Origin: Xylaria sp. FL1777
Taxonomy: Eukaryota; Ascomycota; Sordariomycetes; Xylariales; Xylariaceae
DNA length: 64,000 nt
Direction of reading: 5' to 3'
NCBI GenBank assembly: GCA_022578965.1
Contig: MU400524.1
Span: 186,001-250,000 of the forward strand
The notes under the pieces were generated by a model. That model did no database searches. It was not told the DNA's origin and saw only the letters and a program-made list of their open reading frames with translations. Of this stretch, positions 22,002 through 32,061 are shown one piece after another. Both the position numbers and the translations under genes were made by a program. Each line of letters opens with the position of its first letter. Position 1 is the first letter of the stretch.

Positions 22002-24204
22002 ATGAGGAGCTTAAGGGTGCTCACTGTACTCTCCTCAGTGTGCGCAGGTCGGGCGGCGTCCTGCTGGAGAGATACCACTTGCACGGGCCCGCTCGAGCCA
22101 GCCTTCCCCGGTGATTGGGATGTATACAATTATGCCCCGGACTCCCGCAGTGTGAAACCGAAGGTGGTGTTGTCGAGTGACGCTTCGTCCTTTACCACTT
22201 ATGACGGCTCGATTGTCCTCTCCTCGGATACGCCGGAAGTGGTCCTTGACTTCGGATTAGAGGTTGGCGGGATCATATCTTTCAACTACACGAGCAACAG
22301 CCCGGCAGTAATCGGCCTCGCCTGGACGGAAGCCAAGAACTGGATCGGCTCCGACTCGGACTATTCTAACGGGGGTTCTACGCCTGATGGTCACCTTACC
22401 CTGACTATACCCGAATCGGGGCCGGGGACCTACGAGGTTCCACTTGAGAAGCTACGCGGCGGGTTTCGATACTTCACCCTCTCTCACTCTGACTCTTCCA
22501 GCGCCACCGTGAATGTGTCGGACATCCTCCTTGAGATCGGTTTCCAGCCAACATGGTCCAACTTACGGGCTTATCAGGGTTATTTCCGGAGCAGCGATGA
22601 GGTTCTGAATAAGATCTGGTACGCCGGCGCATATACTCTCCAGACCAACACCGTACCGGTGAAGACCGGCAGGGCAATCCCAATGGTCAAGAACACCTGG
22701 GCGAATAACGGGACGCTCGGCAACGGGAGCACGATCATTGTTGATGGGGCAAAACGCGATCGTGCCGTCTGGCCAGGGGACATGGGTGTTGCTGTGCCTT
22801 CCGCCTTTTACAGCGTGGGCGGGCTTGATAGCGTCGCGAACGCGCTGCAAGTTATGTACAACTACCAAGTATGGCGCCACTGGCATTTAATAAGTGAAGC
22901 TGCTAACTGCTATCCCACAGAACAAAGACGGGTCTCTGCCCGAGGCTGGTCCGCCATTGCTACAGCAGGGTAGCGATAGTGAGTTTTCATGACCATGGAG
23001 GCTATCCGCTGACAAGCTAACCACTCGCAGCGTACCACATGTGGACATTGATTGGCACATATAACTACATTCTTTATGAGAATGATACCGAATTTCTGGC
23101 TCTTAACTGGGACAGGTACCAGAGGGCGATGGAATATGTCTACGGCAAGGTGGATGACACTTCTGGTCTCCTTAATGTCACCGGCACGAGGGACTGGGCG
23201 CGCTTGGTACAAGGCTTCAACAACAGCGAAGCGAACATCATGTAAGTGAGATGCGGACTGGTCGGTCTAAAGTTACATGCTAATCCAATATCAGCCTCTA
23301 TCGAACTCTGACGACGGGTTCCTACCTCGCGTCCCTTGTCGGGGATAACGCCCTTAGCGAGACATACAAGGACCGCGCAGCCGCGCTCTCGACCGCAATC
23401 AACACCCACCTCTGGGATTCGTCATACGGCGCTTTTCGGGACAACGCCACCGACACAACTCTCCATCCACAGGACGCGAACTCCCTTGCAATCCTCTTCA
23501 ACGTCACAACCGCAAAGCAAGACCAAAGCATCTCATCTCGACTGACCGAGAACTGGAACGACATAGGCGCTGTATCGCCCGAACTGCCGGGACAAATATC
23601 GCCCTTCATTTCTTCCTTTGAGATACAATCCCACTTCCTCGCAGGCAACGCCACACGTGCGCTAGACCTCATCCGCCGCTCGTGGGGCTGGTACCTCGAC
23701 CATCCCAACGGGACTGCGTCCACCGTGATCGAGGGCTATCTAGAGGACGGCTCGTTCGCGTACCGCTTCAACCGCGGCTACAGCGACCCAAGCTATACCA
23801 GCCACGCGCACGGCTGGAGCTCCGGGCCGACCAGTGCGCTCACGAATTATGTATTGGGCCTGGAGGTTACGCGCGCAGCAGGCCAGGAATGGTCCTTTGC
23901 GCCGCAATTTGGCGACCTCCAATTCGCAGAGGGTGGGTTTAGCACATTGCTGGGAAAGTTTCAGGCTAGCTGGAGGATCACGGACGTTGGAAAGTCTTAC
24001 AGCTTCAACATCACCACCCCGGGAGGGACGAAGGGGTCGGTCTTGCTACCCCGCGTTAGTGACGCCCAGACGGCGAATATTACGATCGACGGAAAGGTCG
24101 GCGCGCACAAGGTCGACACAGTGAGCAAGCTCACAGGCTATGCGTTTACAGTAGACGGCGGAGTACATCATGGCGTTATTACGGCGGTTCTTGATGGTAT
24201 ATAA
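22002..24204 (+). CDS. GH78 alpha-L-rhamnosidase, secreted
   Basis: Four exons, join(22002..22868, 22921..22978, 23031..23241, 23295..24204), encode 681 residues. A signal peptide (MRSLRVLTVLSSVCAGRAAS) leads into N-terminal beta domains (FGLEVGGIISFNYTS, LRGGFRYFTL) and then the (alpha/alpha)6 barrel. The family fingerprint is DGAKRDRAVWPGD with D253 and D260. IEGYLEDGSFAYRFNRGY and SHAHGWSSGPTSAL, with the conserved HGWSSGP, line the active site. A C-terminal beta domain follows. The enzyme releases terminal alpha-L-rhamnose from rhamnogalacturonan or glycosides. Paired head-to-head with the atypical GH28 gene. Several N-glycosylation sites fit an extracellular enzyme. Confidence 0.92.
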
Positions 24205-24395
24205 TATACGTACTATTTGGGAACCCTCCCTTGCTGTGTGACTTCTTGAACAACCTCCCTTCCTTCTCCAATTCTGGCCAAGCCGACACCTATAGCTTAC
24301 GCTAGAAAATATTCAAAATAAATGCGCGCCTAGCTGATTCACAATCTCAACTCGTCAACTTGTCAACTTCTCGACCATCTCGACCATCTACCATC

Positions 24396-25624
24396 ATGCA
24401 TCCATCACCTACATCAGGTTCTGGCAGCGAGAGTTGTCACAAGGGACCTCCTGTTCCTGTAGAACCTCCTGATAACGCACCCCCATCCCTGCGCCTCTCC
24501 GATTTAGGCTTTTCTACCAACCAAGACGTTGCCCTCACTGGAATCATCGACCAACTTACCCTCGACCGTATTGTTGAAATCGTGTCAAGCCATTCCAAGA
24601 ACAGGCTTGCGATAACATACAACCCTACGTTCTATCTTCATGAAAAGCAGCGTTCGTTTACCAAATTGCTTCAAATCCTCGAGGAACGTGGGCTTCAAGA
24701 GTATTTCTAATGCTTACAGCTACAGTGGAGTCCGTATTCCGGAATATTAACATTGACACTAATAGTTGATCTTCTTTATAAAAGGTTTTTAGTTTATCTT
24801 AGAAACTATTTGTACAACTAACTTGATGAGTTTGCTAAAGAATCTCGGTTTGCGTTCATTATTGAAGATATCTGGTATGTAGGTAATGCTAATGTTCGAA
24901 ACCCCACCGAGGGGATCATAAGCAGCCCTGATGGACAATATTGGTATGGAGTAAGCATTTACGTTTCTTGAGTTGTTTGCTTGCTTTTTATATTATAAAG
25001 CTATAGCTACCTCTGTTTTTAGGATTGCTTCTAATTTAAATTCTAGTGCGAAGGCCTCCCTTCCTTTGTTTTCGAGATTAGTAATAACGAAAGTGAATTT
25101 GCTCTTCGGGAAAAGGCTGTAGAATACCTACGAAGCTGGCCTGGCGTGTTAGGTGGTATGCCTATGGTTTATTTTTATTACGACCCGGTTAGTCTTAAGG
25201 TTATATCCTGCTCTTAGACTGTACTAACTTTAGCATTTAGGACCTGCCAGTAGACTTTGCGTTTACTGCTTCTGTATTCTTACTGCGCGCTTCAGAAAGC
25301 TCAAAAAAGAATACAGTGACTTGCAAGATATTGCAAGATGAAATATTTCGGGACAATGGTGAAGCCCAGCCTGGATGTCTTGAAATACCTCTTGAGCTAT
25401 TTATTCCAACAACTCTTCGCTCCCAAATTTTAAACGGTCAAGACAGAGCTACATCTATACGTATCGACTTCCAAGAACTCAATGAATGGGCTACAGAAGC
25501 AGAACAATCTCTACGCATTAGAAAGTACCCCTCTCCACCGGCTCGACGGGCGAAGGCGGAATTTATTCGGGATGGCAAGACTATAACTATGTCAGAGCTT
25601 ATAGCCCTTAAAGGCCTGGAGTGA
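24396..25624 (+). CDS. Unknown protein with Uma2/PD-(D/E)XK-like segment; 5' model uncertain
   Basis: Three 3' exons fit in phase 0: 24831..24950, 25047..25187 and 25241..25624. They read FIIEDIWYVGN...SSPDGQYWYG, then LPSFVFEISNNESEFALREK followed by AVEYLRSWPGV and VYFYYDP, then a 127-residue tail ending at 25624. The middle part resembles the PDLVxEV...REKxxxYxxxGV...VDP pattern of Uma2-type PD-(D/E)XK nuclease folds, with Ser where the first Asp is expected. Upstream, a 104-residue open frame starts at ATG 24396 and stops at 24710; I could not find introns joining it cleanly to 24831. It may be the true first exon, a separate gene, or part of a decaying copy. The function is not established. 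Confidence 0.45.
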
Positions 25625-26198
25625 ATGGGTAGTCCTAGCAGTCGCATAGCAGGTAGTAAAGGGGTCAGTAGCCGCTACGTTGGTCAATTGGCCCCTAGGG
25701 CTTCCCAATATAGACCCTAGGGGACTATATGTGACTATATCACCTGACAAACTCGCTAAGCGACAGCGTACTTCTCCCCTATAACTGGTATAAGTCTACG
25801 GACGCGGTTTGCAACTGCTGCTCAACGTCAACACACATGAACGTGTTGTTGTTGTTGTTGTTGTTGCTGTTGCTGTTGTTTTTTGTTATTGTTTTGGTTT
25901 TTGCTTTGATTTGCATCTCAAATAGTTGGAATATAATTTTCGAATGCCTTTTTTCTGTATTCTGCTAGAGAAGTGTGGCAGGTGATAGTAGCTGAGGGCC
26001 ACCCACCTGTATGAGTGAGCCCTAGCGGTAAGATCTTTCCATCTCTATCTTCAATTAAGTTCAATATGTGTGTACCTGTACTCGCCAAGGCCACTAAGCA
26101 GGGGTAATGAAGCCAATCAACTTGATGATTCGAGAGGTACTTCTATTCCCACCCAATTTAGCCGGTGCCAAAGGTCCTATCAATAACTATTAGTACTA
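25625..26198. other. Intergenic with GTT microsatellite
   Basis: No gene recognised. A (GTT)n tract with CTG interruptions occupies about 25844-25880. Confidence 0.55.
25844..25880. repeat. GTT microsatellite
   Basis: About 37 bp of GTT units with two GCT variants, followed by further T-rich sequence. Confidence 0.85.
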
Positions 26199-26436
26199 CA
26201 GGTCGCCAGGATGTCAAATGTTAGCGCTGCGCTAGTAGCTTGTACTAATAGGGAATTTTTAGTGTAAAAACTGTTCGATTTACATGCTGAACAAAAGCTA
26301 TTCAGTAGCAAAACCGCTGCGAAACTAATCAACAAGTTGATTTTCTACTAAATTAACATAACAGCCTTGTAAGTAGCAGTACTTCTACTTTTTTAGTATT
26401 TAGCGTAGCGCTAACATTTGACATCCTGGCGACCTG
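26199..26436. mobile_element. 238-bp MITE with 36-bp terminal inverted repeats and TA duplication
   Basis: The left end starts CAGGTCGCCAGGATGTCAAA and continues TGTTAGCGCT(g)CGCTA. The right end is its reverse complement over 36 bp with one mismatch (position 31). Both ends are flanked by TA (26197-26198 and 26437-26438), the target-site duplication of Tc1/mariner/pogo-class transposons. The interior is AT-rich and non-coding, so this is a non-autonomous element. The near-perfect repeats suggest fairly recent activity. It lies 168 bp upstream of the ATG of the next gene. Confidence 0.9.
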
Positions 26437-26604
26437 TAGAATGATGCCACGGGAGCCAATCAAATCAGCAGGCTGTAAGCCAATCAAAAACCAACCAGGC
26501 CAGGTCGGTGTTTTATAAACACCGAATTGCTCACAATCATCTTCAGTCAACAACTCCAACAACTCATCACCACCAAGTGGCCATCACCAGGTGGCCGTCA
26601 CACC

Positions 26605-27255
26605 ATGGCACTCGCTCCAGCGCCTAATTATGTCATATCCCAGCTCGCCTTCACCGACTGCGACTCTTCCCCTGCCGTGTCCGTCTATCGTGGGATTTCG
26701 TCAGGCGACACCGTCCTGCCATCTCTCTTTGCCTTCCAGGTATACGTCACTTATGAGATTCCACTTGCTTCAAACCGCGACATTGTCGCCCACAGGTTCC
26801 TTGAGCGCGTGCTGGTCGACTTCGGTGACAGTGACCTTGTGAGAGTCGATGTGTACTTCCGCCCGCGTGCCTCGACAGCAGACATCCTCAGCCACTATGC
26901 GATCCAAGGTCGGGCGCTAGACACCTACGCCACCGACTCAAACTACTTCCACGGCCTTGCCGTCGTCGTCGGGAGTGAACAGTGGGAACGCGACGGTGTC
27001 CATCTGCTCTTCCACCATCTACCGGACGGCCTGCTGACTTCGGATCAAAAGAAGGAAATTTATGGGGATGACATCACTGATCTTGGGTCTTTGCTGGTCC
27101 ACGTTCCTGCTCTCGATGGACCCTCTGGACTCAGCCTGAGGCTGAGGCAGGTTGCCGAGAACTCGCCTGACTGGCGCAACTTCCATGAGGAGTATAGAAC
27201 AGCTATCCGGCAAGGAAAGACTCACTGGGGTCTTTCGCTCATTTCTCCTGAGTGA
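26605..27255 (+). CDS. Hypothetical protein, 216 residues
   Basis: Single exon from ATG 26605 (MALAPAPNYVISQLAF); the frame is open further upstream but without an ATG. The leader has CAACAACTCCAAC-type CA-rich sequence typical of fungal 5' UTRs. The protein is mostly soluble and acidic, with alternating strands and helices (VYVTYEIPL, VRVDVYFRPR, YFHGLAVVVGSEQW, DGVHLLFHHLPDGLL). It has no signal peptide, membrane segment or motif I recognise. Codon use is GC-rich at third positions, which supports a real gene despite the lack of a family match. The MITE just upstream may lie in its promoter. Confidence 0.6.
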   Translation: MALAPAPNYVISQLAFTDCDSSPAVSVYRGISSGDTVLPSLFAFQVYVTYEIPLASNRDIVAHRFLERVLVDFGDSDLVRVDVYFRPRASTADILSHYAIQGRALDTYATDSNYFHGLAVVVGSEQWERDGVHLLFHHLPDGLLTSDQKKEIYGDDITDLGSLLVHVPALDGPSGLSLRLRQVAENSPDWRNFHEEYRTAIRQGKTHWGLSLISPE

Positions 27256-28162
27256 TTTGTCTTATGAGCATCTCCCACCTCGCCACAGCTCAGTCATTTC
27301 AGTATGTCTTAAGAGCGTCTGTACGACGAGTTATGAGCAAGCCATCCAAGACTATCATACGTGTCTTCTCATTAATACTGTAGGTGCTCTGCTTAACTAC
27401 AGCTATACGCTTATCTACTAACAAGATGGCGGCAGGTTCTATAATTACGTAGCTTATGAGTATTCGTTACAAGAGGACCCCGGTGCGGTCACTATTCCTG
27501 GTGAGCGTAGAGAGGAGAACCCCACGAAACCTCCACTAGCCAGACACTCATTTTAGTCCAGGCGATGAACCGGATTAAACCTCAAAAGATAATGGCCTCA
27601 ATGCATATTGCGCTGGATTCAACGCTACAGGCTCTCTATACGTACAGGATAAACAAATAACATCTGCTCTTTCATCACGAAGTCTCATAATGTCACGATG
27701 TCGTAGATCATCAGCTATATGAGCTCCTTCTCAGTTCATCACCTCCAAGCTAACTTAGGGTACGTGGTGCCGAGCAACGCGACGACGATGATGTTCGCGT
27801 GATCAGACGTGCCAAAGGCCACGTAGGTTCCGCCGCACTTGAACATCACGGACGACACGCCGCTTACAAACGGGACGTCATCGGATTATTGGTAATTTAC
27901 AGACAGAAACAGTTTATAGCTTCCGATCAATAGTTCGATTTATTCGTCTACTTGTTAGCTTATTACTTTGACTTACGGTATATCATTGGATCTACTGCAG
28001 AACTCGTAAAGTCTTCCATTCCACGGCGATTTCTTTCTGATTACTTCAGATTTCGAACTGGTGCTTACTCTATACTAGGGATCCTTCACTACCTACCAAC
28101 GAAATCGACTGCTCCTTTGATTCGAACTTGCGGTATTGTCTCATGGCATGTAATACAGTAGC
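27256..28162. other. Region without an intact gene
   Basis: Fragments of frame are broken by stops on both strands (for example around 27430-27560 and 27760-27890). The region may hold decayed coding sequence, possibly the 5' part of the LysM pseudogene that follows. Nothing can be named. Confidence 0.4.
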
Positions 28163-28833
28163 CACAGCCTCCTCAGTTCCCACTCCGTCAGCAACTCTTG
28201 ATCAAATAAGGGTAAGCATATACCTCCCTCGATCATAGCGTGTCTTTCGTTGGGACAACATGATTTCATCTTTCAACTTACTACATATCTATGACTCACG
28301 CGAAACTAACTATGCAGCCTAGTTGCACAGCCTACCTAGACGTAAACTTCGATACCTCGTGCCGGGACATCCTGGACAACTATAGTCTCACGATCACCCA
28401 GTTCAGCACCTGGAACCCCGAGGTCGGTACCCAGTGTGAACCTCTGGGAGGATTACTAGTACTGCGTCTCACCGACACAGATGCTCGACGAGGCCGGTGC
28501 CAGCAGCGGCGGCAGCGGCAGTGCTTCGAGCACTCCTACACCTACTACTACATCTCTGTGTTGAGCACTACGACAGAAAGGAGTATTCCGAGTAGCGTGG
28601 CCGCCACCCCCTCACCGACGCAGCCGAATAGTATCACGAGCAACTGTGATAAGTATCAGATCATCACCAGTGGGGACTACTGCTTTATCTTTGCCCAGAA
28701 TAATAGGATCACAGTCAATGACCTTGCTGATTGGAATACGGTACTCGGTGTGGGGGCGCGAATTGTGATACGGAGCTTTGGCTTGGGTATTGTTATTGTG
28801 CTGGGGTTAAGGCTTTAGGAGACAGTGGGGAGG
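28163..28833 (+). pseudogene. LysM-domain protein remnant, frameshifted
   Basis: Two LysM-like units are recognisable. The first is CTAYLDVNFDTSCRDIL...FSTWNPEVGTQC at about 28324-28440. The second is CDKYQIITSGDYCFIFA...DLADWN at about 28641-28735. A Thr/Ser/Pro-rich linker lies between them, and an upstream exon-like piece at about 28163-28210 precedes a possible intron ending ATGCAG at 28317. The frame breaks shortly after the first unit, at about 28447, where the alternative frame carries LysM-like residues but also an in-frame stop. It breaks again after the second unit, near 28745. The intact-looking 175-codon frame is therefore a composite of right and wrong frames. LysM proteins bind chitin; this copy is probably inactive. 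Confidence 0.65.
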
Positions 28834-29818
28834 GGATGTAGGTAGGTGCCTACAGCTATTAAGCCTAGTAGTTAGGATAAGTGTTGGATATAGGAGTACA
28901 GGCCAGATCAACGGCATAACCCTAGTAGTAGGAGTAGCCGTGAAGGACCCGAGAGAGTGGATCTAAAGGCACGTAACTCCTATGTAAAATGCCTAGGTCA
29001 TATTCGAGACCTTCAGTAAGTCAGTCCTCCGATGATCAGAGCAATACACAACATGTGAATGCCCCAATCACTGACGGCTGGATTACTGACCTAGCCCCCG
29101 TAGGTCATCCCAGGGCTACGCGCCGGCTGACAGTCGACTAGCTCTATAGTGTAGTATCAACAGTGACTTATCAGTAACGTCTTTTATATTGACCTTGGTG
29201 TAGATGTCGCCGTGTTTTAGTCGAGACTTATGAAAGCTGTAATAGCAATGTCATATGTCCTGGCACAGAGACGGCTCTTCTCAACACCGCCTTTAGTCAA
29301 CATCGGTGGATTAGCTTCGAAGACGTCAGGCTTCATAGTCTGAAGAAAAGAAGCTTTTAGGTATGTAAAACAGTGAGAGTTGCTTTTGAAATGCTCGTGT
29401 TCTTAACTTGTTCGAAGGTATAACGATATAGCATGCAGTGGCTACAATACTATTACTACGAAAAAAATCCCTTTCCTGGTTCTGTCTGTACTCATCATGC
29501 CCTACTCCTATACCTACCTCTAAGTTAACCGCCAAGTCAACTGTTAGCTCCAATCATGATTCTATTACTAAGTTTGACTGTATGCTAGCGGAATCCGTTT
29601 CTTGGAGTTATGATGGTTACAAGGTATCATTTAGTGGTGCCTGGTAAGCTGAGTGACTAAAGCTGAAAGCTAGAAATCCTGCAGGTATTCAGATAATCGC
29701 TAATCCAGGAGGCTTCTATATCAATGATTCCACTTGTTCAAGTGTTGGCATTTATTCATGCATGTACATCCGAGCCCAAAGTCTTAAGTCATCACAACTC
29801 CGACCTAGGTATCCTTTT
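28834..29818. other. Intergenic, nothing recognised
   Basis: No supported coding, RNA or repeat feature between the LysM remnant and the acetyltransferase. Confidence 0.45.
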
Positions 29819-30535
29819 CTAGTTGATTCTAAAATCCTCCAGCTTCTTCCGTTGCAAGCCGTTTTCATCAAAGTTGGAAGGGTTAAGCCAGCCTTCAAAC
29901 GCGTTCTTGACACTAGGCCACTCCCCATCAACTATAGAAAACCAAGCAGTATCTCTATTCCGCCCTTTTACGATCATATGTTGTCGGAATATACCTTCAA
30001 AAGTAAACCCGAGTCGTAGTGCGGCTCTATAGCTCGACATATTGAGAGAATCGCATTTCCATTCATATCGTCGATAACCCAAGTCTTCGAATGCGTGCTT
30101 AGCCATCAGGTACATGGCTTCCGTTGTGGCGGGGGTTCGTTGTACCTTAGGTGACATTAAGACACCCACTTCGACGGAACGGTTTTTTGGATCTGAATTG
30201 TTATAACTGGCGCACCCTATGATATTATGGGTACCGCTTGGGGTAGTTGGTTGATCGGCCGAGATGATGGCGTAGAAGACTAGGTCTGGGTTATCGAGGG
30301 CGGCTTCCATGAAAGCCTTAAAATCTGATGGCTCATTGAATGGACCGTCAGACATATAGTCCCAAACTTGACCATTCCCGTCACCAGATATATGTGGATA
30401 TAATGGCATGATGTGCTCAGTTGACATGCCGACTATCGTGACATGCCGGCCTGATAGCTTTGTATCCAATGAGGGGTGAAGGGCCGGGGTCCTCTCTACA
30501 ACGGGGCCGAGTACTATATGACGTTCGGAACTCAT
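29819..30535 (-). CDS. GNAT-family N-acetyltransferase (RimJ/RimL type)
   Basis: Single exon, 238 residues. The order is that of Acetyltransf_3 proteins: LSGRHVTIVGMSTEHIMPLYPHI, then NIIGCASYNNSDPKNRSVEVGVLMSP (strands 4-5), TPATTEAMYLMAKHAFEDLGYRRYEWKCDSLN (acetyl-CoA loop and helix), and SSYRAALRLGFTFEGIFRQHMIVKGRNRDTAWFSI. The acetyl-CoA pyrophosphate loop is not the usual R/QxxGxG/A but the RTPATTEA seen in this subgroup. It acetylates an unknown amine or N-terminus. No signal peptide. Confidence 0.88.
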   Translation of the reverse strand: MSSERHIVLGPVVERTPALHPSLDTKLSGRHVTIVGMSTEHIMPLYPHISGDGNGQVWDYMSDGPFNEPSDFKAFMEAALDNPDLVFYAIISADQPTTPSGTHNIIGCASYNNSDPKNRSVEVGVLMSPKVQRTPATTEAMYLMAKHAFEDLGYRRYEWKCDSLNMSSYRAALRLGFTFEGIFRQHMIVKGRNRDTAWFSIVDGEWPSVKNAFEGWLNPSNFDENGLQRKKLEDFRIN

Positions 30536-32061
30536 TTTGGAGATAAGGGATGCCGAGGTTAAGCACGATTAAGTAGAAATAGCGCTTTTAGATATTCTGA
30601 TTAATGTAAGCGTCTGGACTGACTTGGGAGAGTGTAATTATGTCGGTCCATGATAGGTATGCTGCTAAAACATAGCGAAGAGATTTAGCACTGACCTAGG
30701 TGCGGGGAAATAAAGCCAATACGACGTTGAACTGGTCGTGATGCTGACCACCTACTTCTGTTACCTCTATCATCTGGGACCAGCGCCGGGTCTCGAAGAT
30801 CTCCGATGCGCGGCCCCCTTATAAACCGGAGATATTGAATCATATCTCCTACCCCTTTTTCAATCTATAAATAGAATTCATAACGTATAGGAGTGGGTAC
30901 CAAATCTTCCACATCGCGTCTACGTAGACGCCATTGAGGTCGAACTCACTCTAACATCAGCTTCACATTAAATTAGTCATGCCTCGTTAGACTAATATTC
31001 ATCGCATACTTCCGTATGTTCACTTTGGAGATGAACAAGTAGAAGGCATCTACTATGACATAACGCAGTTGGGCCAAGGCGAATAAGAAATGATAAACTG
31101 CCATGCTAATTTTCCCTGTTAACAGGTGTTTTCAATGATAATGTCAAACTTGATTAAGGTCTGATGTATTGTCAGAGACAACATGATCACTTCATCGCCG
31201 TCTAATACCAAACTTGTAGCATTTGACAATTATTTGCGCTAATCACACGTTGGCCCTGGGGGAGAGAAAGAACAACAAAGGGGACCTGTTCCTCTCGTGC
31301 CGCTATTCTCGTTTCAACTAGTGCAGCCCTAGTATACGAGAACTAGCTCATCTTTATAAAAGAGCATATGTTGAAAATTTCGGAGCAAACTTTTCATCTT
31401 ACGAACGTCTGATCTGATCGCGCATAGACTGTTACTATTGCAGCAGTCAAGATGCAGGGTTGAAAGTCTTTATCAGGCAGTCACTATTACGCACATAATA
31501 TCCGAAGCCACTCGCATATAATACTAATATGTATGCTCTCATGTGCTCTGATAATATGAACATGCGGCTCATTAAATGTGGATATTATAACCTCGCCTTA
31601 AAGTCAATTGGTGGAAAATACGATACATTACATCCGAGTTGGGGTTAAGTTATAAGCGGTCTAATGATCGTGAGTTGAAGAGTTGACATCATTATTTCCA
31701 ACCGACTAGGAGTTGTCCCAGCATGGATGAATACATGTGTTGCTCGCCAAGCTTCTACTGGGGTTCCCCTCTCTTATGCACTGTCATAAGCTGGGGGTAA
31801 ATCGGGATAAACGAATGCGTGAGCCTATGTCGACATGACATTCCGCGCCGAGTAAAGGGGAAAATTGTTAATAAGACATTCCGATAAAAGATGCAATCTG
31901 GCTGAGTTTGACCGGTGCTGCTCGACTACGGAAGACTGGTTCCGCACAGATGTCCAAGTGACATGAATATAACTCCCTTCACTCCCCGCTGAGGAGTAAG
32001 AGATATTCATTCGATCAAACCTCTATTTATCAATCAAATCGAATGTGTTTGGCAGCATAAG
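30536..32061. other. Intergenic, nothing recognised
   Basis: About 1.5 kb of AT-rich DNA between the divergent acetyltransferase and GH2 genes. It serves as the promoter region for both. No motif or gene can be supported. Confidence 0.45.

Noticed and set aside
27740..27890. Protein-like reading on both strands near 27.8 kb
   Set aside because: Broken by stops and not assignable to any family; left as possible decayed DNA.
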